A stretch of 64,000 nucleotides of DNA, taken from Agrobacterium larrymoorei (GTDB lineage: Bacteria; Pseudomonadota; Alphaproteobacteria; Rhizobiales; Rhizobiaceae). Every line of letters starts with the position of its first letter. The first letter of the stretch is position 1. Below, one piece after another: positions 9,529-18,822 of the stretch. Under the pieces are notes generated by a model. It was not told the DNA's origin, made no database searches, and worked only from the letters and a program-made list of their open reading frames with translations. The translations under genes and the position numbers were made by a program. Location of the stretch: assembly GCF_005145045.1 (NCBI RefSeq), contig NZ_CP039692.1:550001-614000 (forward strand), written 5' to 3'.

Positions 9529-10880
9529 GCCGCGTGGCGTCCCAGGCGCAGAAAGGCGTCCGACAGAATATTCGACGCGTCATCGATCTCGGCGTCGGAA
9601 ATGATCAATGGCGGCAATAACCGCAGGACACCGCCCCCTCGGCCGCCCGTCTCCAAAATCAGGCCTGCCCGAAACGCGTCAGCCTGTAGCATTTTCGCGA
9701 TGTGTCCACCAAAAGGCGGATGACCTGAGCCCTCTGGCTTACCCATTGGATCGACAACTTCGATGCCGAGCATGAGGCCTTCGCCACGTATTTCGCCGAT
9801 ATAGCGCGTGTGGTTTTGAATGCGTTCAAGGTTTGCACGCAGCCTGCGCCCTGCTATAGCCGTGCGCTCCACGAGACCATCACGTTTGATGATCTCTAAC
9901 GTCTTCGAACCTGCGGCCATGGCAAGCTGATTGCCGCGAAACGTCCCGGCATGGGCGCCCGGCTTCCAGACATCCAAATTGTCACGGTAAATCATGACTG
10001 CCATAGGCAGACCACCGCCGATCGCCTTTGAAAGAACAATGATATCTGGAGATATACCGGCCTTCTGGAACGCGTAAAAAGTTCCTGTCCGACCCACGCC
10101 ACTCTGCACTTCATCCAGAATGAGAGGGATACCAAGCTCACTTGTAACGGCGCGGATTTTACGCAGCCATTCCACGGGGGCCGGAATGACACCGCCCTCG
10201 CCCTGAACAGCTTCGAGTATGACTGCCGCAGGGAGATTGACGCCGCCTTCGGGATCGCGAAATGCTTTTTCGAAATAATCCGCCGCTAGTGTGGCGGTCT
10301 CTTCGCCGCCGCGTCCGAATGGGCAGCGGAACGAATAGGGATAAGGAAAGAAGTGCGTGCCTGGCACAAGTTGGCCAACATCAGCCTTCGGCCCCAATGA
10401 TCCCATCAGAGACAGGGAGCCTTGCGACATCCCGTGATAAGCGCCACGAAAAGCAATGACATCGGTTCGCCCGGTCGCAGTCTTGGCAAGCTTGATTGCA
10501 GCTTCTACTGCGTCCGTTCCACTGGGAGAGCAGAACTGGATTTTGGCGACATCGCGCAAGTCTGCTGGCAACGTCTCGTAAATATCGGAGACGAACTTAT
10601 CCTTCACAGGCGTTACGAGATCCAGTGTATGCAAAGGCAGACCGGATGTAAGCACGTTTTGCAGGCTGTCGATCACCTCAGGATGGTTATGTCCAAGTGC
10701 GAGGGTTCCGGCACCAGCAAGGCAATCCAGATAGGTCCTGCCTTCGACATCCGTTACCGTGCAGCCCGATGCTGATTTCAATGCCAGAGGGAAGCGTCGA
10801 GGATAGCTGCGCGCATTGGACTCGCGGCGCGCCTGCCGCTTGAGATAATAATCATTGTCGCACCGTGGGAACGTGTCCAT
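9525..10880 (-). CDS. rhbA: Diaminobutyrate-2-oxoglutarate aminotransferase RhbA
   Basis: Class III aminotransferase of 451 residues that makes L-2,4-diaminobutyrate from aspartate semialdehyde and an amino donor. Seen: DCLAGAGTLALGHNHPEV, the cofactor segment FCSPSGTDAVEAAIKLAKTATGR, FRGAYHGMSQGSLSLMG, ILDEVQSGVGRTG, and the Schiff-base lysine in IIVLSKAIGGGLPMAV. I use the ATG at 10880, which follows GGAG by 8 bases. A GTG at 10931 only 7 bases after the rhtX stop is possible and would add 17 polar residues. No gene lies between rhtX and rhbA, unlike S. meliloti as I remember it. Confidence 0.92.
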   Translation of the reverse strand: MDTFPRCDNDYYLKRQARRESNARSYPRRFPLALKSASGCTVTDVEGRTYLDCLAGAGTLALGHNHPEVIDSLQNVLTSGLPLHTLDLVTPVKDKFVSDIYETLPADLRDVAKIQFCSPSGTDAVEAAIKLAKTATGRTDVIAFRGAYHGMSQGSLSLMGSLGPKADVGQLVPGTHFFPYPYSFRCPFGRGGEETATLAADYFEKAFRDPEGGVNLPAAVILEAVQGEGGVIPAPVEWLRKIRAVTSELGIPLILDEVQSGVGRTGTFYAFQKAGISPDIIVLSKAIGGGLPMAVMIYRDNLDVWKPGAHAGTFRGNQLAMAAGSKTLEIIKRDGLVERTAIAGRRLRANLERIQNHTRYIGEIRGEGLMLGIEVVDPMGKPEGSGHPPFGGHIAKMLQADAFRAGLILETGGRGGGVLRLLPPLIISDAEIDDASNILSDAFLRLGRHAA

Positions 10881-10937
10881 GAGATCAACTCCAGTGGAAT
10901 TATTCTTGGAATTCGCGTTCGTATCAGGCACCTGCCG

Positions 10938-12191
10938 CTATACAGGTGCCCTCGAACAGTGCTCGATCCTTCGGAGAAACCAAATGGATAGCGCCGCTCC
11001 GGCCAGAGAGATTATGGTTGCGATGGAGAAAAGTGCGGAATAGCCAAGCTTGTCTGCAACGAAGCCTGCAACTGAAGCGCCGATCATGTAGACAATCAGC
11101 TCTGCACAGGTGAGGATCGTGAAATCCGTTCCGGGCTGGTCGCTCGATGACGACTTCATGAAGAATGAGTAGATTGCCACCAACTCCATGTATCGGATCA
11201 GGGTTTGGAACGCCGAGGCAGACATGGCGACCCAGATGCCTGGCCAAACGCCGAACGCGTTGAGAGAGAAGGCAAGAAAGCAGACGCTTCTAAGTCCTCC
11301 CAGAAGAATGAGCGTTGCGGTCAGGCCGACCTTGCGGATGATGAACGCGGCTATGATGACACCGATCAAGCCCGCCGTCGCTGCGGCGCCTCCGGAAAGA
11401 TAGCCGATCCAGTCGGTAGGGACCTTGTTGTCCACCAGATAGGTGCCTTCCATGCCGCGCACCAGACCTTCACTTGCACGATAGGTCAAAGCAAAGCCAA
11501 GGACGAGCCAGGCTTGAGGCATTCTGAAGAACCCTGACAGGCTCGCGCGCTTTCGCGTGCCTCCAACCACATTGGTTTCCGGGCCCATATAGAATGCTGC
11601 GATCACCGGCAAAAGCGAGAGTGCGGCGACGAGCAGAATCATCGTCTGCCAGCCTACGTAGTGGAAAACGACCAATGCTGCGGTTCCACCGATGATCACG
11701 CCAAGCGCAACGGCGCCAGCCTGCACAGCATTGCCCATGGAACGTGTTCTGTCCGTCAGATGTCGAACTGCGTAGCCGTCGGTCGCTATATCCTGAACCG
11801 AGGAGACAATCGTTATGCACAGGCAGATCGCGAATAAAGTTGTGGCATCGCCTGGCCCGATCAACGCCAGCGACGCAATACCGAAGCTGACAAGAAATTG
11901 TGTCGGTATGATCCAACCACGCCTATGCCCGAGCCTAGGCGCTGGAGACCAGCGATCCACCAGCGGCGCGACGAGAAACTTAAGAATGAGCGGCAGCATT
12001 AAAAGTGAGAAGAGGCCGATCGCAGTCCTGGAGGCCCCGCTTTCGCGCATGATAGGCGGTAAAGCGACCAGAAGCAGATAGGTTGGAATGCCTTGCGCCA
12101 GATAAAGACCGCCCAGGACGGAATAGAGCCTACGAGCTGAAGCAGATGTAGCAGACAATGCAGTCGATTGTGTATCGCTCGCGCTCAGCAT
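10938..12191 (-). CDS. rhtX: RhtX/FptX-family inner-membrane siderophore permease
   Basis: Single-polypeptide importer of the major facilitator superfamily, about 417 residues and twelve predicted membrane segments. RhtX/FptX proteins move a ferric siderophore across the inner membrane without an ABC transporter. Seen: an N-terminal LYSVLGGLYLAQGIPTYLLLVALPPIMRESG and the family-type loop FLVAPLVDRWSPAPRLGHRRGWI. It is the first gene of the rhtX-rhbABCDEF operon. The ATG at 12191 is preferred over an upstream TTG at 12248. A second member of this family occurs at 38425-39651. Direction (import of the home-made siderophore) is inferred from context. Confidence 0.88.
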   Translation of the reverse strand: MLSASDTQSTALSATSASARRLYSVLGGLYLAQGIPTYLLLVALPPIMRESGASRTAIGLFSLLMLPLILKFLVAPLVDRWSPAPRLGHRRGWIIPTQFLVSFGIASLALIGPGDATTLFAICLCITIVSSVQDIATDGYAVRHLTDRTRSMGNAVQAGAVALGVIIGGTAALVVFHYVGWQTMILLVAALSLLPVIAAFYMGPETNVVGGTRKRASLSGFFRMPQAWLVLGFALTYRASEGLVRGMEGTYLVDNKVPTDWIGYLSGGAAATAGLIGVIIAAFIIRKVGLTATLILLGGLRSVCFLAFSLNAFGVWPGIWVAMSASAFQTLIRYMELVAIYSFFMKSSSSDQPGTDFTILTCAELIVYMIGASVAGFVADKLGYSALFSIATIISLAGAALSIWFLRRIEHCSRAPV

Positions 12192-12378
12192 TTCCGGCAC
12201 CCACCTGTCAGGATTGTAATTTTCGGGTCGCGTTTGCGACCTCACCAAAAGACGACTTTTAAACTCATATATTCAGTCGTCAGCGGCGACGCTTGGTCAA
12301 GTGCGAACCTAGATAGGAAAATTGCGAACGCCGGTTTCAGTCCACGTGTAGGGAAGAAGCAAATTTGAAAATGCAAAA

Positions 12379-12398
12379 AGGGCACCGTTAAGTGCCCT
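12379..12398 (-). terminator. Rho-independent terminator of the uracil permease gene
   Basis: On the minus strand a 7-bp stem (AGGGCAC/GTGCCCT) with a 6-base loop is followed by a run of T (GTGCCCTTTTTG). It lies 26 bases past the permease stop codon. The segment between it and rhtX (12192-12378) is gene-free and should carry the rhtX promoter; I could not find an exact TGA-N9-TCA iron box there. Confidence 0.85.
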
Positions 12399-12423
12399 CT
12401 CATGCTTACAATCTGGCCGAAGG

Positions 12424-13743
12424 TCAGCCAGCGCTTCTCTTCCCCAACCCCAATAGATGATAGAAAACGATTGCCCCGATGGTTGCTGTTCCGATGCCAT
12501 CAAGGGTGAAGCCGCCGACTTCGAGTTTGAAGTTTCCGGCGCCCAGAACGAGAGCGATGCCGACGGTGATCAGGTTGCGCGGATCTGAAAAATCCACCTT
12601 GTTCTCTACCCAGATGCGGCCAGCGGTGGCGGCGATGAGGCCGAAGACGACGATGGAGAGGCCGCCGATGACGGGGCCGGGGATCGTCTGGATCAGCGCT
12701 CCGAATTTAGGCGAGAAGCCGAGTAGGATGGCGACAGCAGCGGCAACGACGAAGACCAGCGTGGAGAAGATGCGGGTAATGGCCATGACGCCCATGTTTT
12801 CCGCATAAGTGGTCATGCCCGTTCCGCCGAAGGCACCGGAAATCATCGTGGCGAGACCATCGCCAATGAAGGCGCGGCCGAGATACGGATCGAGCGAACG
12901 ACCGGTCATCGCGCCGATGGCTTTGATGTGGCCGAGGTTTTCCGCGACCAGAATGACGACCACGGGCGCGATGAGGGCAACCGACGATGCGGAGAAGACC
13001 GGCGCAGTGAACTTGGGCAGGCCGAACCAGGCGGCGGCGGACACGCTTGAGAAATCAACCGCCGCACCCATACCCATGCCGTTTGCGAGCAAGAGATAGA
13101 CCAGATAGGCAATTGCACCGCCGATGAGGATAGGCAGGCGGCGCACCATTCCCGGCGCGTAAACGGCCACAGCGCCGACGGATATTACCGTCAGCAAAGC
13201 AATCCATCGCGATAGCTGGCTGCCATCCGGATTATTAGGCCCAGTGCCGGAAGCGCTGGCGATTGCCACCGGCGCAAGAACAAGACCGATGGCTGCAACG
13301 ATTGCACCCGTCAAAACCGGCGGCATCAGGCGTTCGATCCAGCGATGACCGGCAAACATGACGATGCAGCCGACAAGCGCGTAAAGAGCACCGGCGGCGA
13401 TGATGCCACCGAGCGCGAGACCGATATTGGGGCTGGTAGCACCTGCCGCCGCACCCGTCGCAACCAGAACCGGGCCGATGAAGGCGAAGGAGGAGCCGAG
13501 ATAGCTGGGAACGCGCCCGCCGACAGCGATGAAGAAAATCAGCGTGGAGATGCCGGAAAACAGGATCGATACATTGGGGTCGAAACCCATGATGATGGGC
13601 GCAAGCACGGTTGAACCGAACATTGCCACCACATGCTGAAAACCGAGAACGACCGTTTGCCCGGTAGGCAGGCGCTCATCGGGCATGATCTGCCCATGCG
13701 TTTTCAGTTTCCAGCGTGGAAAATAGCTTCTTGCATCGCTCAT
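12424..13743 (-). CDS. uraA: NCS2-family uracil/xanthine permease (UraA/RutG type)
   Basis: Proton-coupled nucleobase uptake protein of 439 residues with about 14 membrane segments. The family signature is visible: VILVAENLGHIKAIGAMTGRSLDPYLGRAFIGDGLATMISGAFGGTGMTTYAENMGVMAITRI, with the substrate-binding glutamate in AENLGH and the conserved TTYAENMG. The ATG at 13743 follows GGAG by 6 bases; alternative starts up to 13854 lack a ribosome site. Monocistronic, with its own terminator. Whether uracil or xanthine is preferred cannot be read from the sequence, though the AENLGHIKA form is that of the uracil branch. Confidence 0.8.
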   Translation of the reverse strand: MSDARSYFPRWKLKTHGQIMPDERLPTGQTVVLGFQHVVAMFGSTVLAPIIMGFDPNVSILFSGISTLIFFIAVGGRVPSYLGSSFAFIGPVLVATGAAAGATSPNIGLALGGIIAAGALYALVGCIVMFAGHRWIERLMPPVLTGAIVAAIGLVLAPVAIASASGTGPNNPDGSQLSRWIALLTVISVGAVAVYAPGMVRRLPILIGGAIAYLVYLLLANGMGMGAAVDFSSVSAAAWFGLPKFTAPVFSASSVALIAPVVVILVAENLGHIKAIGAMTGRSLDPYLGRAFIGDGLATMISGAFGGTGMTTYAENMGVMAITRIFSTLVFVVAAAVAILLGFSPKFGALIQTIPGPVIGGLSIVVFGLIAATAGRIWVENKVDFSDPRNLITVGIALVLGAGNFKLEVGGFTLDGIGTATIGAIVFYHLLGLGKRSAG

Positions 13744-13941
13744 CGTGATCTCCGTCCCCACGATCCGGCTGGCGCGAACCGAAATGGTCCCACCGATAAG
13801 TCGCGCATGCCAGACAGGATTTCTTGTTGTCGAAACGGCTGATACTCGACTCATCAGCCCCTATCATTTTCGATAACGCGAATGTTAGAGCCTGTCATTC
13901 ACCCGCCGTGAGTTTCCCACAGAGCTTTGCAAGCGCGCAAA

Positions 13942-14598
13942 TTATTGCGCTACCTTACTGCCGATGACGAGCCTGTCGCCCTCGATCCGGACGGAAAGCG
14001 CGCGGTAATCGCCAACACTTGCGCGGCCCTGAAGCGTTGCACCTCCCGTGTGGCTGATGACAAGAACGGAAGCGCCCGCAGCTTCGCCCGCGCGAATGCC
14101 AGCATCGGCATCCTCAAAGACCAGACAATTGGCGGGATCGACCGAAAGAAGGCGAGCACCAGCCAGAAACGGATCGGGCAGCGGCTTGCCGCCTTTCACA
14201 TCTTCCGCAGCAATGATGATCGGCGGGACGGAAATCCCCGCTGCCTGCATGCGCCTTATGGCGAGCTCCCGAGGAGCGGAGGTGACGACCGTCCATTTGT
14301 GGGCAGGGAGTGTTTTCAGAAACTCCGGCGCGCCCGGAATTGCCACCACGCCATCAAGATCATCAAGTTCGCGCTGCTTGATCTGCTCGGCGCCTTTTTC
14401 GATGTCGATGCCGAAGGCTGTCAAATCTGCAATCGTGTCTTCCACGCGCCTGCCGTGATAAGGCGGCGTCGGAATGCCGTTTTCTTTTGCCCACCCACCC
14501 CAGACGCGCTCGGAAGCAGCGCTGGAATCAAGGATCGTGCCATCCATGTCGAAAAGGAAAGCATCGAAAGAGCGGGTTTTAAGCGGGTCCAGTGACAA
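13942..14598 (-). CDS. HAD-superfamily sugar-phosphate phosphatase
   Basis: Haloacid-dehalogenase hydrolase of 218 residues. Motif I is FLFDMDGTILDS near the N terminus, motif II is the threonine/serine in VVTSAPRE, motif III the lysine in VKGGKPLPDPF, and motif IV CLVFEDADAGIRAGEAAG. This set is typical of the subfamily containing 2-deoxyglucose-6-phosphatase, Gpp and beta-phosphoglucomutase-like phosphatases; the exact substrate is not visible. No ATG is available near the motif. The TTG at 14598, six bases after AAAGGA, is the most plausible start. A longer frame reaches TTG 14673. Confidence 0.75.
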   Translation of the reverse strand: MSLDPLKTRSFDAFLFDMDGTILDSSAASERVWGGWAKENGIPTPPYHGRRVEDTIADLTAFGIDIEKGAEQIKQRELDDLDGVVAIPGAPEFLKTLPAHKWTVVTSAPRELAIRRMQAAGISVPPIIIAAEDVKGGKPLPDPFLAGARLLSVDPANCLVFEDADAGIRAGEAAGASVLVISHTGGATLQGRASVGDYRALSVRIEGDRLVIGSKVAQ

Positions 14599-14734
14599 AA
14601 GTCTTCCTTTCGGCAGTTCATTTCCGCCGGAGCAAATCGACTCGGCGTGGCAATTCTTTGCCACGGTGGTCAACGACTGGCGGTTTTAAGTCAAGCCGCC
14701 TGTTCGAAACAACGGACTTCGCGCGCGATTTGTC

Positions 14735-16141
14735 TCAGGCCGTGCGGCGTAGTGGTTCTGCGGGGGTTGGCGTTTCAGTGGGCGCAACGCGGCTTGCATT
14801 CTTTGCCTGATAGAGCGCTTCGTCGGCGCGCCTGAAGGCGATGGTCGAATCCGTTTCGCTTGGAAGAACTTCGCTGACACCGAAGGATGCGCCCACGCTT
14901 ACAACAGCGTTGCCAATGCGATAAGGACGGGAAAGATGCGTTACTAGCTTGCGGCAGCACGCTTCCGCGGCCTGTCTGGAGATGAGCGGCATCAATATGG
15001 CGAACTCATCGCCGCCAAGCCGGAATACCACATCCTGCTCGGAGCAGCTTGAGAGGAGCCGGTTTGCCACCTGCTTCAACAACTCGTCGCCATCGGCATG
15101 GCCGTAACGGTCGTTGATGGCTTTGAAGCCGTCGAGATCGAGGCAGGCGACGGTCACACCGCCCTCCCGGGTCATGCGGGCAAATTCGGTTGCGACAAGA
15201 GAACGATTGGCAAGGCCGGTAAGAAAATCATGAGAAGCAGCATGGCGCATGCGTTTTTCTGCCTCAACGAGGGCGGCCAAAGCCCGGCGGGAGATGCCCA
15301 CTGCGAATATCGCGCCCGCGATGAAGACGACGGCCAGCGCTGCGGCCAACGGAAGCGATTGGCGCAGCAAATCCCGCGCAGGCGTATTCGGACGCCAGGA
15401 CAGGCTCTGGGACTTGCCATTTTCACCGACAGCGATTTCGACGCTCGCGCGGTCAGGTCTCACATTGCTCGTGGGACCAACCACGGCATCATCGAGAAGG
15501 AAGCGATTTCCGAGGAATTCCTGAAGACTTCCGGCAATCGGGACCGCGGTGATGAGAATGGGGGCGCGTTTTCCTTTGAGTTTCGCAGTGCCAAAGTCAG
15601 GCTGAAAAAGGCTTGCCGTCAACAAAACGGCATCATCCCCAATGACCTCGATCTTGCTGAATGCCAACGGGTCGGGAATGCCCGGCTTCTTTACCCTGTC
15701 CTCCGATGCACGCACCAGACCGAACAGTGAATGCGCCTCCTGCACAATCTCTGCGGCGCCTCTTTTAAAGAAAGGGCGTTTAGCCACCTCATCTGAGATT
15801 TTAGAATAGATCAGCAGATCTTCGCCATCGATAATCGCCGCAAAGCGCGTGCGCGATGTTCCGATCAGCGAACTGCCCATGTTCCGGTCGACCCACTCAT
15901 AGTCGAAATTATTTTCGACTTTGGAGATGGCTTCATCCCAAACGGTCCAGGATGTGAGCGCGAATTCAACGTCTGAAATCCAGACGGAGATGTTGCGCTT
16001 GACCAGCGTTTCCTGACGCTCGCGTACCCCGGCATCGAGTTTTTCCACGCCGAAATAGGGAATGGCGGCCAGCCCTACCAGCAGGATTGCTATCAGCACT
16101 GCCGCAGGCCCGACCAGCCTTAAATGGGTAAAGCGCACCAT
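14735..16141 (-). CDS. Membrane-bound diguanylate cyclase with CHASE4 sensor and GGDEF domain
   Basis: Makes cyclic di-GMP from GTP, 468 residues. An N-terminal membrane segment (residues about 10-30) is followed by a periplasmic domain with the CHASE4 pattern WTVWDEAISKVENNFDYEWVDRNMG. A second membrane segment lies near 275-295, then a GGDEF domain starting at HDFLTGLANRS. The active-site GGDEF at about 376-380 is intact. The position of the inhibitory I-site (RxxD five residues before GGDEF) reads SEQD, so product inhibition through that site is probably absent. There is no EAL domain. The external ligand is unknown. Confidence 0.85.
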   Translation of the reverse strand: MVRFTHLRLVGPAAVLIAILLVGLAAIPYFGVEKLDAGVRERQETLVKRNISVWISDVEFALTSWTVWDEAISKVENNFDYEWVDRNMGSSLIGTSRTRFAAIIDGEDLLIYSKISDEVAKRPFFKRGAAEIVQEAHSLFGLVRASEDRVKKPGIPDPLAFSKIEVIGDDAVLLTASLFQPDFGTAKLKGKRAPILITAVPIAGSLQEFLGNRFLLDDAVVGPTSNVRPDRASVEIAVGENGKSQSLSWRPNTPARDLLRQSLPLAAALAVVFIAGAIFAVGISRRALAALVEAEKRMRHAASHDFLTGLANRSLVATEFARMTREGGVTVACLDLDGFKAINDRYGHADGDELLKQVANRLLSSCSEQDVVFRLGGDEFAILMPLISRQAAEACCRKLVTHLSRPYRIGNAVVSVGASFGVSEVLPSETDSTIAFRRADEALYQAKNASRVAPTETPTPAEPLRRTA

Positions 16142-16272
16142 CTTGGTATGTTCCGATTGTCTTGTTCGGAGCTTTCTACCGTAACGGAAGTTTCAACCGG
16201 GTTACTGTCGGAACAAATCGAACCAACCGGTTAATATTTCGATGATGAAGACAGGGAGACGACGGGGACGAA

Positions 16273-16304
16273 AAAAAGGCCGGGATGCGTTTCCCGGCCT
16301 TTTT
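16273..16304 (-). terminator. Rho-independent terminator of prc
   Basis: A 13-bp stem (AAAAAGGCCGGGA with its complement) and a 6-base loop directly follow the prc stop codon at 16311; the minus-strand descending arm runs into a T tract. The remaining gap 16142-16272 upstream of the diguanylate cyclase shows no further gene. Confidence 0.85.
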
Positions 16305-16310
16305 GTTCAG

Positions 16311-18401
16311 TTATTGCGCGGCAGAGGCGCCTTTGGTCAAGTCCATGACGTCCGCGACGATTGCCGCGGATTCCGTTTGAAGAACATCTTTTACGTTCTT
16401 GCGCGCGTTCTCGATTGCCAGATTGGCGCTAAGGCTGCGCTCATTGGCCTGAAGGCCGTCATCCTGTGATTGCAGAATCCCGCTTCCATCGTCCTGACGA
16501 GCTTTCAAACGCGCGGTCAGTGCCGCCATTTCCTTGCGACGCTCGGCCTCGTTGAGAGAGATCGTCTTCTTTTCCCGCTCGGTTTTCAGCTCTGCCACAT
16601 CTTCTACGAAGCGCTGGAAATCCTTGTCGTTCTTCACGCGCTCTTCATGGCGCTTTTCAAGCTGCGGCACTTCTGCAGCAACATCACCAAGCTTCTTGTA
16701 GCGCGCGGGCTTGATCTTCGTCCAAGGCAGGGCGTTATCATAGCTGGATTCACCCAGCGTCTTGGGGTCCGAGATGCCCGGCAAAGCGAGGTCCGGTGTC
16801 ACGCCCTTCAACTGGGTGGTGCCGCCATCGACGCGGAAGAACTGCGCGATGGTGAGCTTCAGCTGGCCAAGTTCCGGCTTCTGGTTGCCCGCAACCCGGT
16901 CAAGATCGACCACCGTCTGCACGGTGCCCTTGCCGAAGCTGGGCTCGCCAACAATGACGCCGCGCCCATAATCCTGAATTGCCGCAGCAAAAATCTCGGA
17001 AGCCGAGGCCGAACCGCGATTGATCAGAACGCCGAGAGGGCCGTCCCAAACGGGTGCGGAAATGTCGTCATTTTCGACTTCAACCTTACCGGCCGCGTTA
17101 CGCTGCTGAACGACCGGGCCCTTGCCGATGAAGAGGCCCGTCAGGTCGATGGCTTCGCTCAACGAGCCACCGCCATTGTCGCGGAGATCGATCAGGACAC
17201 CATCGACCTTCTCGTCTTTCAACTCGCCCAGAAGTTTTTCCACATCGCGGCTGGCGCTTCGGTAATCCTTGTCGCCTTTGCGGCGAGCGTCGAAATCCTC
17301 ATAGAAGGTCGGAAGCGTAATGACGCCGATCTTGGACGTGGCATCGCCGTTCTTGACCGATAGGACAGACTTCTTGGCCGCCTGCTTTTCAAGGCTCACC
17401 TTGTCACGCACGAGGTCTATGATGCGGTGACCGCCGGTACCACCAGCGTCTGCCGGAAGAATATCGAGGCGGACAACGGAGCCCTCCTCGCCGCGAATCA
17501 TCTGGACGACTTCATCCAGCCGCGTACCAACGACTTCCTTGATGGGGCCTTCCTTGCCCTGCCCCACGCCGATGATGCGGTCTCCGACCACCAGCTTGCC
17601 GGAAAGCTGGGCCGGGCCGCCGGCAACGAGCTCGCGGATCGTCGTATAGCCGTCGCGCTCCTGCAGAACGGCACCAATACCGACCAGAGAAAGCTTCATC
17701 GAAATATCGAATTCGGCAGACGTCTGCGCGCTGAAGTAATCCGTATGCGGATCGACAGCCGTGGTGAATGCGGCCATGAACGACTGGAAAACGTCGTCGC
17801 TCTTATAGGTGTAAACGCGGTCGAGAATGTTCTTGTAACGCTTGTCCAGCGTATCGCGAATTTTCGCGTCGTCCTGATCGGCAAGCTTCAATCGCAGCCA
17901 GTCGCTCTTAACGCGCTTGCGCCACAGTTCGTTGGCCTGTTCTTCTGTTTGCGCCCATGGAGCGTCTTCCCGCGAGATCGGGTAGTCTTCCTTCGCGGTA
18001 AAATCGAAGCCGTTTTTCAAGAGCGCGCGAGCATAGGTCATGCGCTCAACGACGCGTCTCGTATAGGTGTTGAACATCGAGAACGGAATTTCGATGTCCT
18101 TGTCGAGAATCTGATTGTCGATCTTCTTGCTGTCGATGGCAAAGCCATCGATGTCCGATTGCATGAACAGCATGCGGTCCGGGTCCATCGACTTGATGAA
18201 CTTGTTCATGATCTTCACGGAAAGCGCATCATCCAGCGGGATCGGCTTGTAGGCGTAGCGTTCCAGAAACTGTGCGCTGAGATTTGCAGCCTGCTCCTGG
18301 CTTGCGGATGGCGCAAGCACTGGCGGCGGGGTCGGTTCCTGCGCCTGCGCAGACGCTGCCGATATGAGAACCAGGCCAAAGAAAAGGTGCTTCAAGCGCA
18401 T
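16311..18401 (-). CDS. prc: Carboxy-terminal processing protease Prc/Tsp (S41A)
   Basis: Periplasmic tail-specific protease of 696 residues that degrades or trims envelope proteins from the C terminus. Layout: a signal peptide ending at AQA (about residues 1-21), the long N-terminal lid region with LNERYAY-type helices (AQFLERYAYKPIPLDD), a PDZ domain (IGAVLQERDGYTTIRELVAGGPAQLSGKLVVGDRI), and the S41 core. The catalytic serine is in INRGSASASEIFAAAIQDYGR and the lysine in FGKGTVQTVVDL. The C-terminal part with DNALPWTKIKPARYKKL is characteristic of Prc rather than short CtpA proteases. The ATG at 18401 follows GAGGA; a TTG at 18425 is less likely. Confidence 0.93.
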   Translation of the reverse strand: MRLKHLFFGLVLISAASAQAQEPTPPPVLAPSASQEQAANLSAQFLERYAYKPIPLDDALSVKIMNKFIKSMDPDRMLFMQSDIDGFAIDSKKIDNQILDKDIEIPFSMFNTYTRRVVERMTYARALLKNGFDFTAKEDYPISREDAPWAQTEEQANELWRKRVKSDWLRLKLADQDDAKIRDTLDKRYKNILDRVYTYKSDDVFQSFMAAFTTAVDPHTDYFSAQTSAEFDISMKLSLVGIGAVLQERDGYTTIRELVAGGPAQLSGKLVVGDRIIGVGQGKEGPIKEVVGTRLDEVVQMIRGEEGSVVRLDILPADAGGTGGHRIIDLVRDKVSLEKQAAKKSVLSVKNGDATSKIGVITLPTFYEDFDARRKGDKDYRSASRDVEKLLGELKDEKVDGVLIDLRDNGGGSLSEAIDLTGLFIGKGPVVQQRNAAGKVEVENDDISAPVWDGPLGVLINRGSASASEIFAAAIQDYGRGVIVGEPSFGKGTVQTVVDLDRVAGNQKPELGQLKLTIAQFFRVDGGTTQLKGVTPDLALPGISDPKTLGESSYDNALPWTKIKPARYKKLGDVAAEVPQLEKRHEERVKNDKDFQRFVEDVAELKTEREKKTISLNEAERRKEMAALTARLKARQDDGSGILQSQDDGLQANERSLSANLAIENARKNVKDVLQTESAAIVADVMDLTKGASAAQ

Positions 18402-18630
18402 CCGAAGATCTTCCTCATTATTCAATCAATGCGTCTTACTCTATCTTGAAGAGAAATTGCGATATTTTAAAAGCCGCGCGCGATTTATTGATCGACTTTC
18501 TGAACAACCATCGCATAACGCAGGTTGCCGCCAATCGATCCACACCACGAGCGCGGATTTTGCCTCCGCCTGTGATCCTGAACAGCATTGTGATAGTATA
18601 TTGAGCATTGAACGATGCGGAGGAAACGGC

Positions 18631-18822
18631 ATGTACCTTGATCTGCAAGGCTATTACCGGCGGCAACCCGAACCGCCACGCAAGCCGCAATATCGGCAGC
18701 TTTCCAGACGCGAGCAGAAGGTTTTGATCTGGGTCTTGGGCTTGAATCTTTTTCTGGCCCTGATCGCGCCAATCGGTGGCGCGACCGTGATCAGCGGCCT
18801 GTTATCGCTGTTGCATCACTGA
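18631..18822 (+). CDS. Small single-pass membrane protein of unknown function
   Basis: 63-residue protein with a tyrosine-, proline- and arginine-rich N terminus (MYLDLQGYYRRQPEPPRKPQYRQLSRREQ) and one hydrophobic segment (VLIWVLGLNLFLALIAPIGGATVISGLLSLL). The ATG at 18631 is preceded by GGAGG at good spacing, which is the main support for it being real. Its stop codon at 18820-18822 directly abuts the smoA stop on the other strand, with no base between. I do not recognise a family. Confidence 0.7.
   Translation: MYLDLQGYYRRQPEPPRKPQYRQLSRREQKVLIWVLGLNLFLALIAPIGGATVISGLLSLLHH

Noticed and set aside
12192-12378. Iron box expected upstream of rhtX
   Set aside because: I found no TGA-N9-TCA. 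The AT-rich ACTCATATATTCAGT near 12271 is only weakly dyad-symmetric and does not match the operator.
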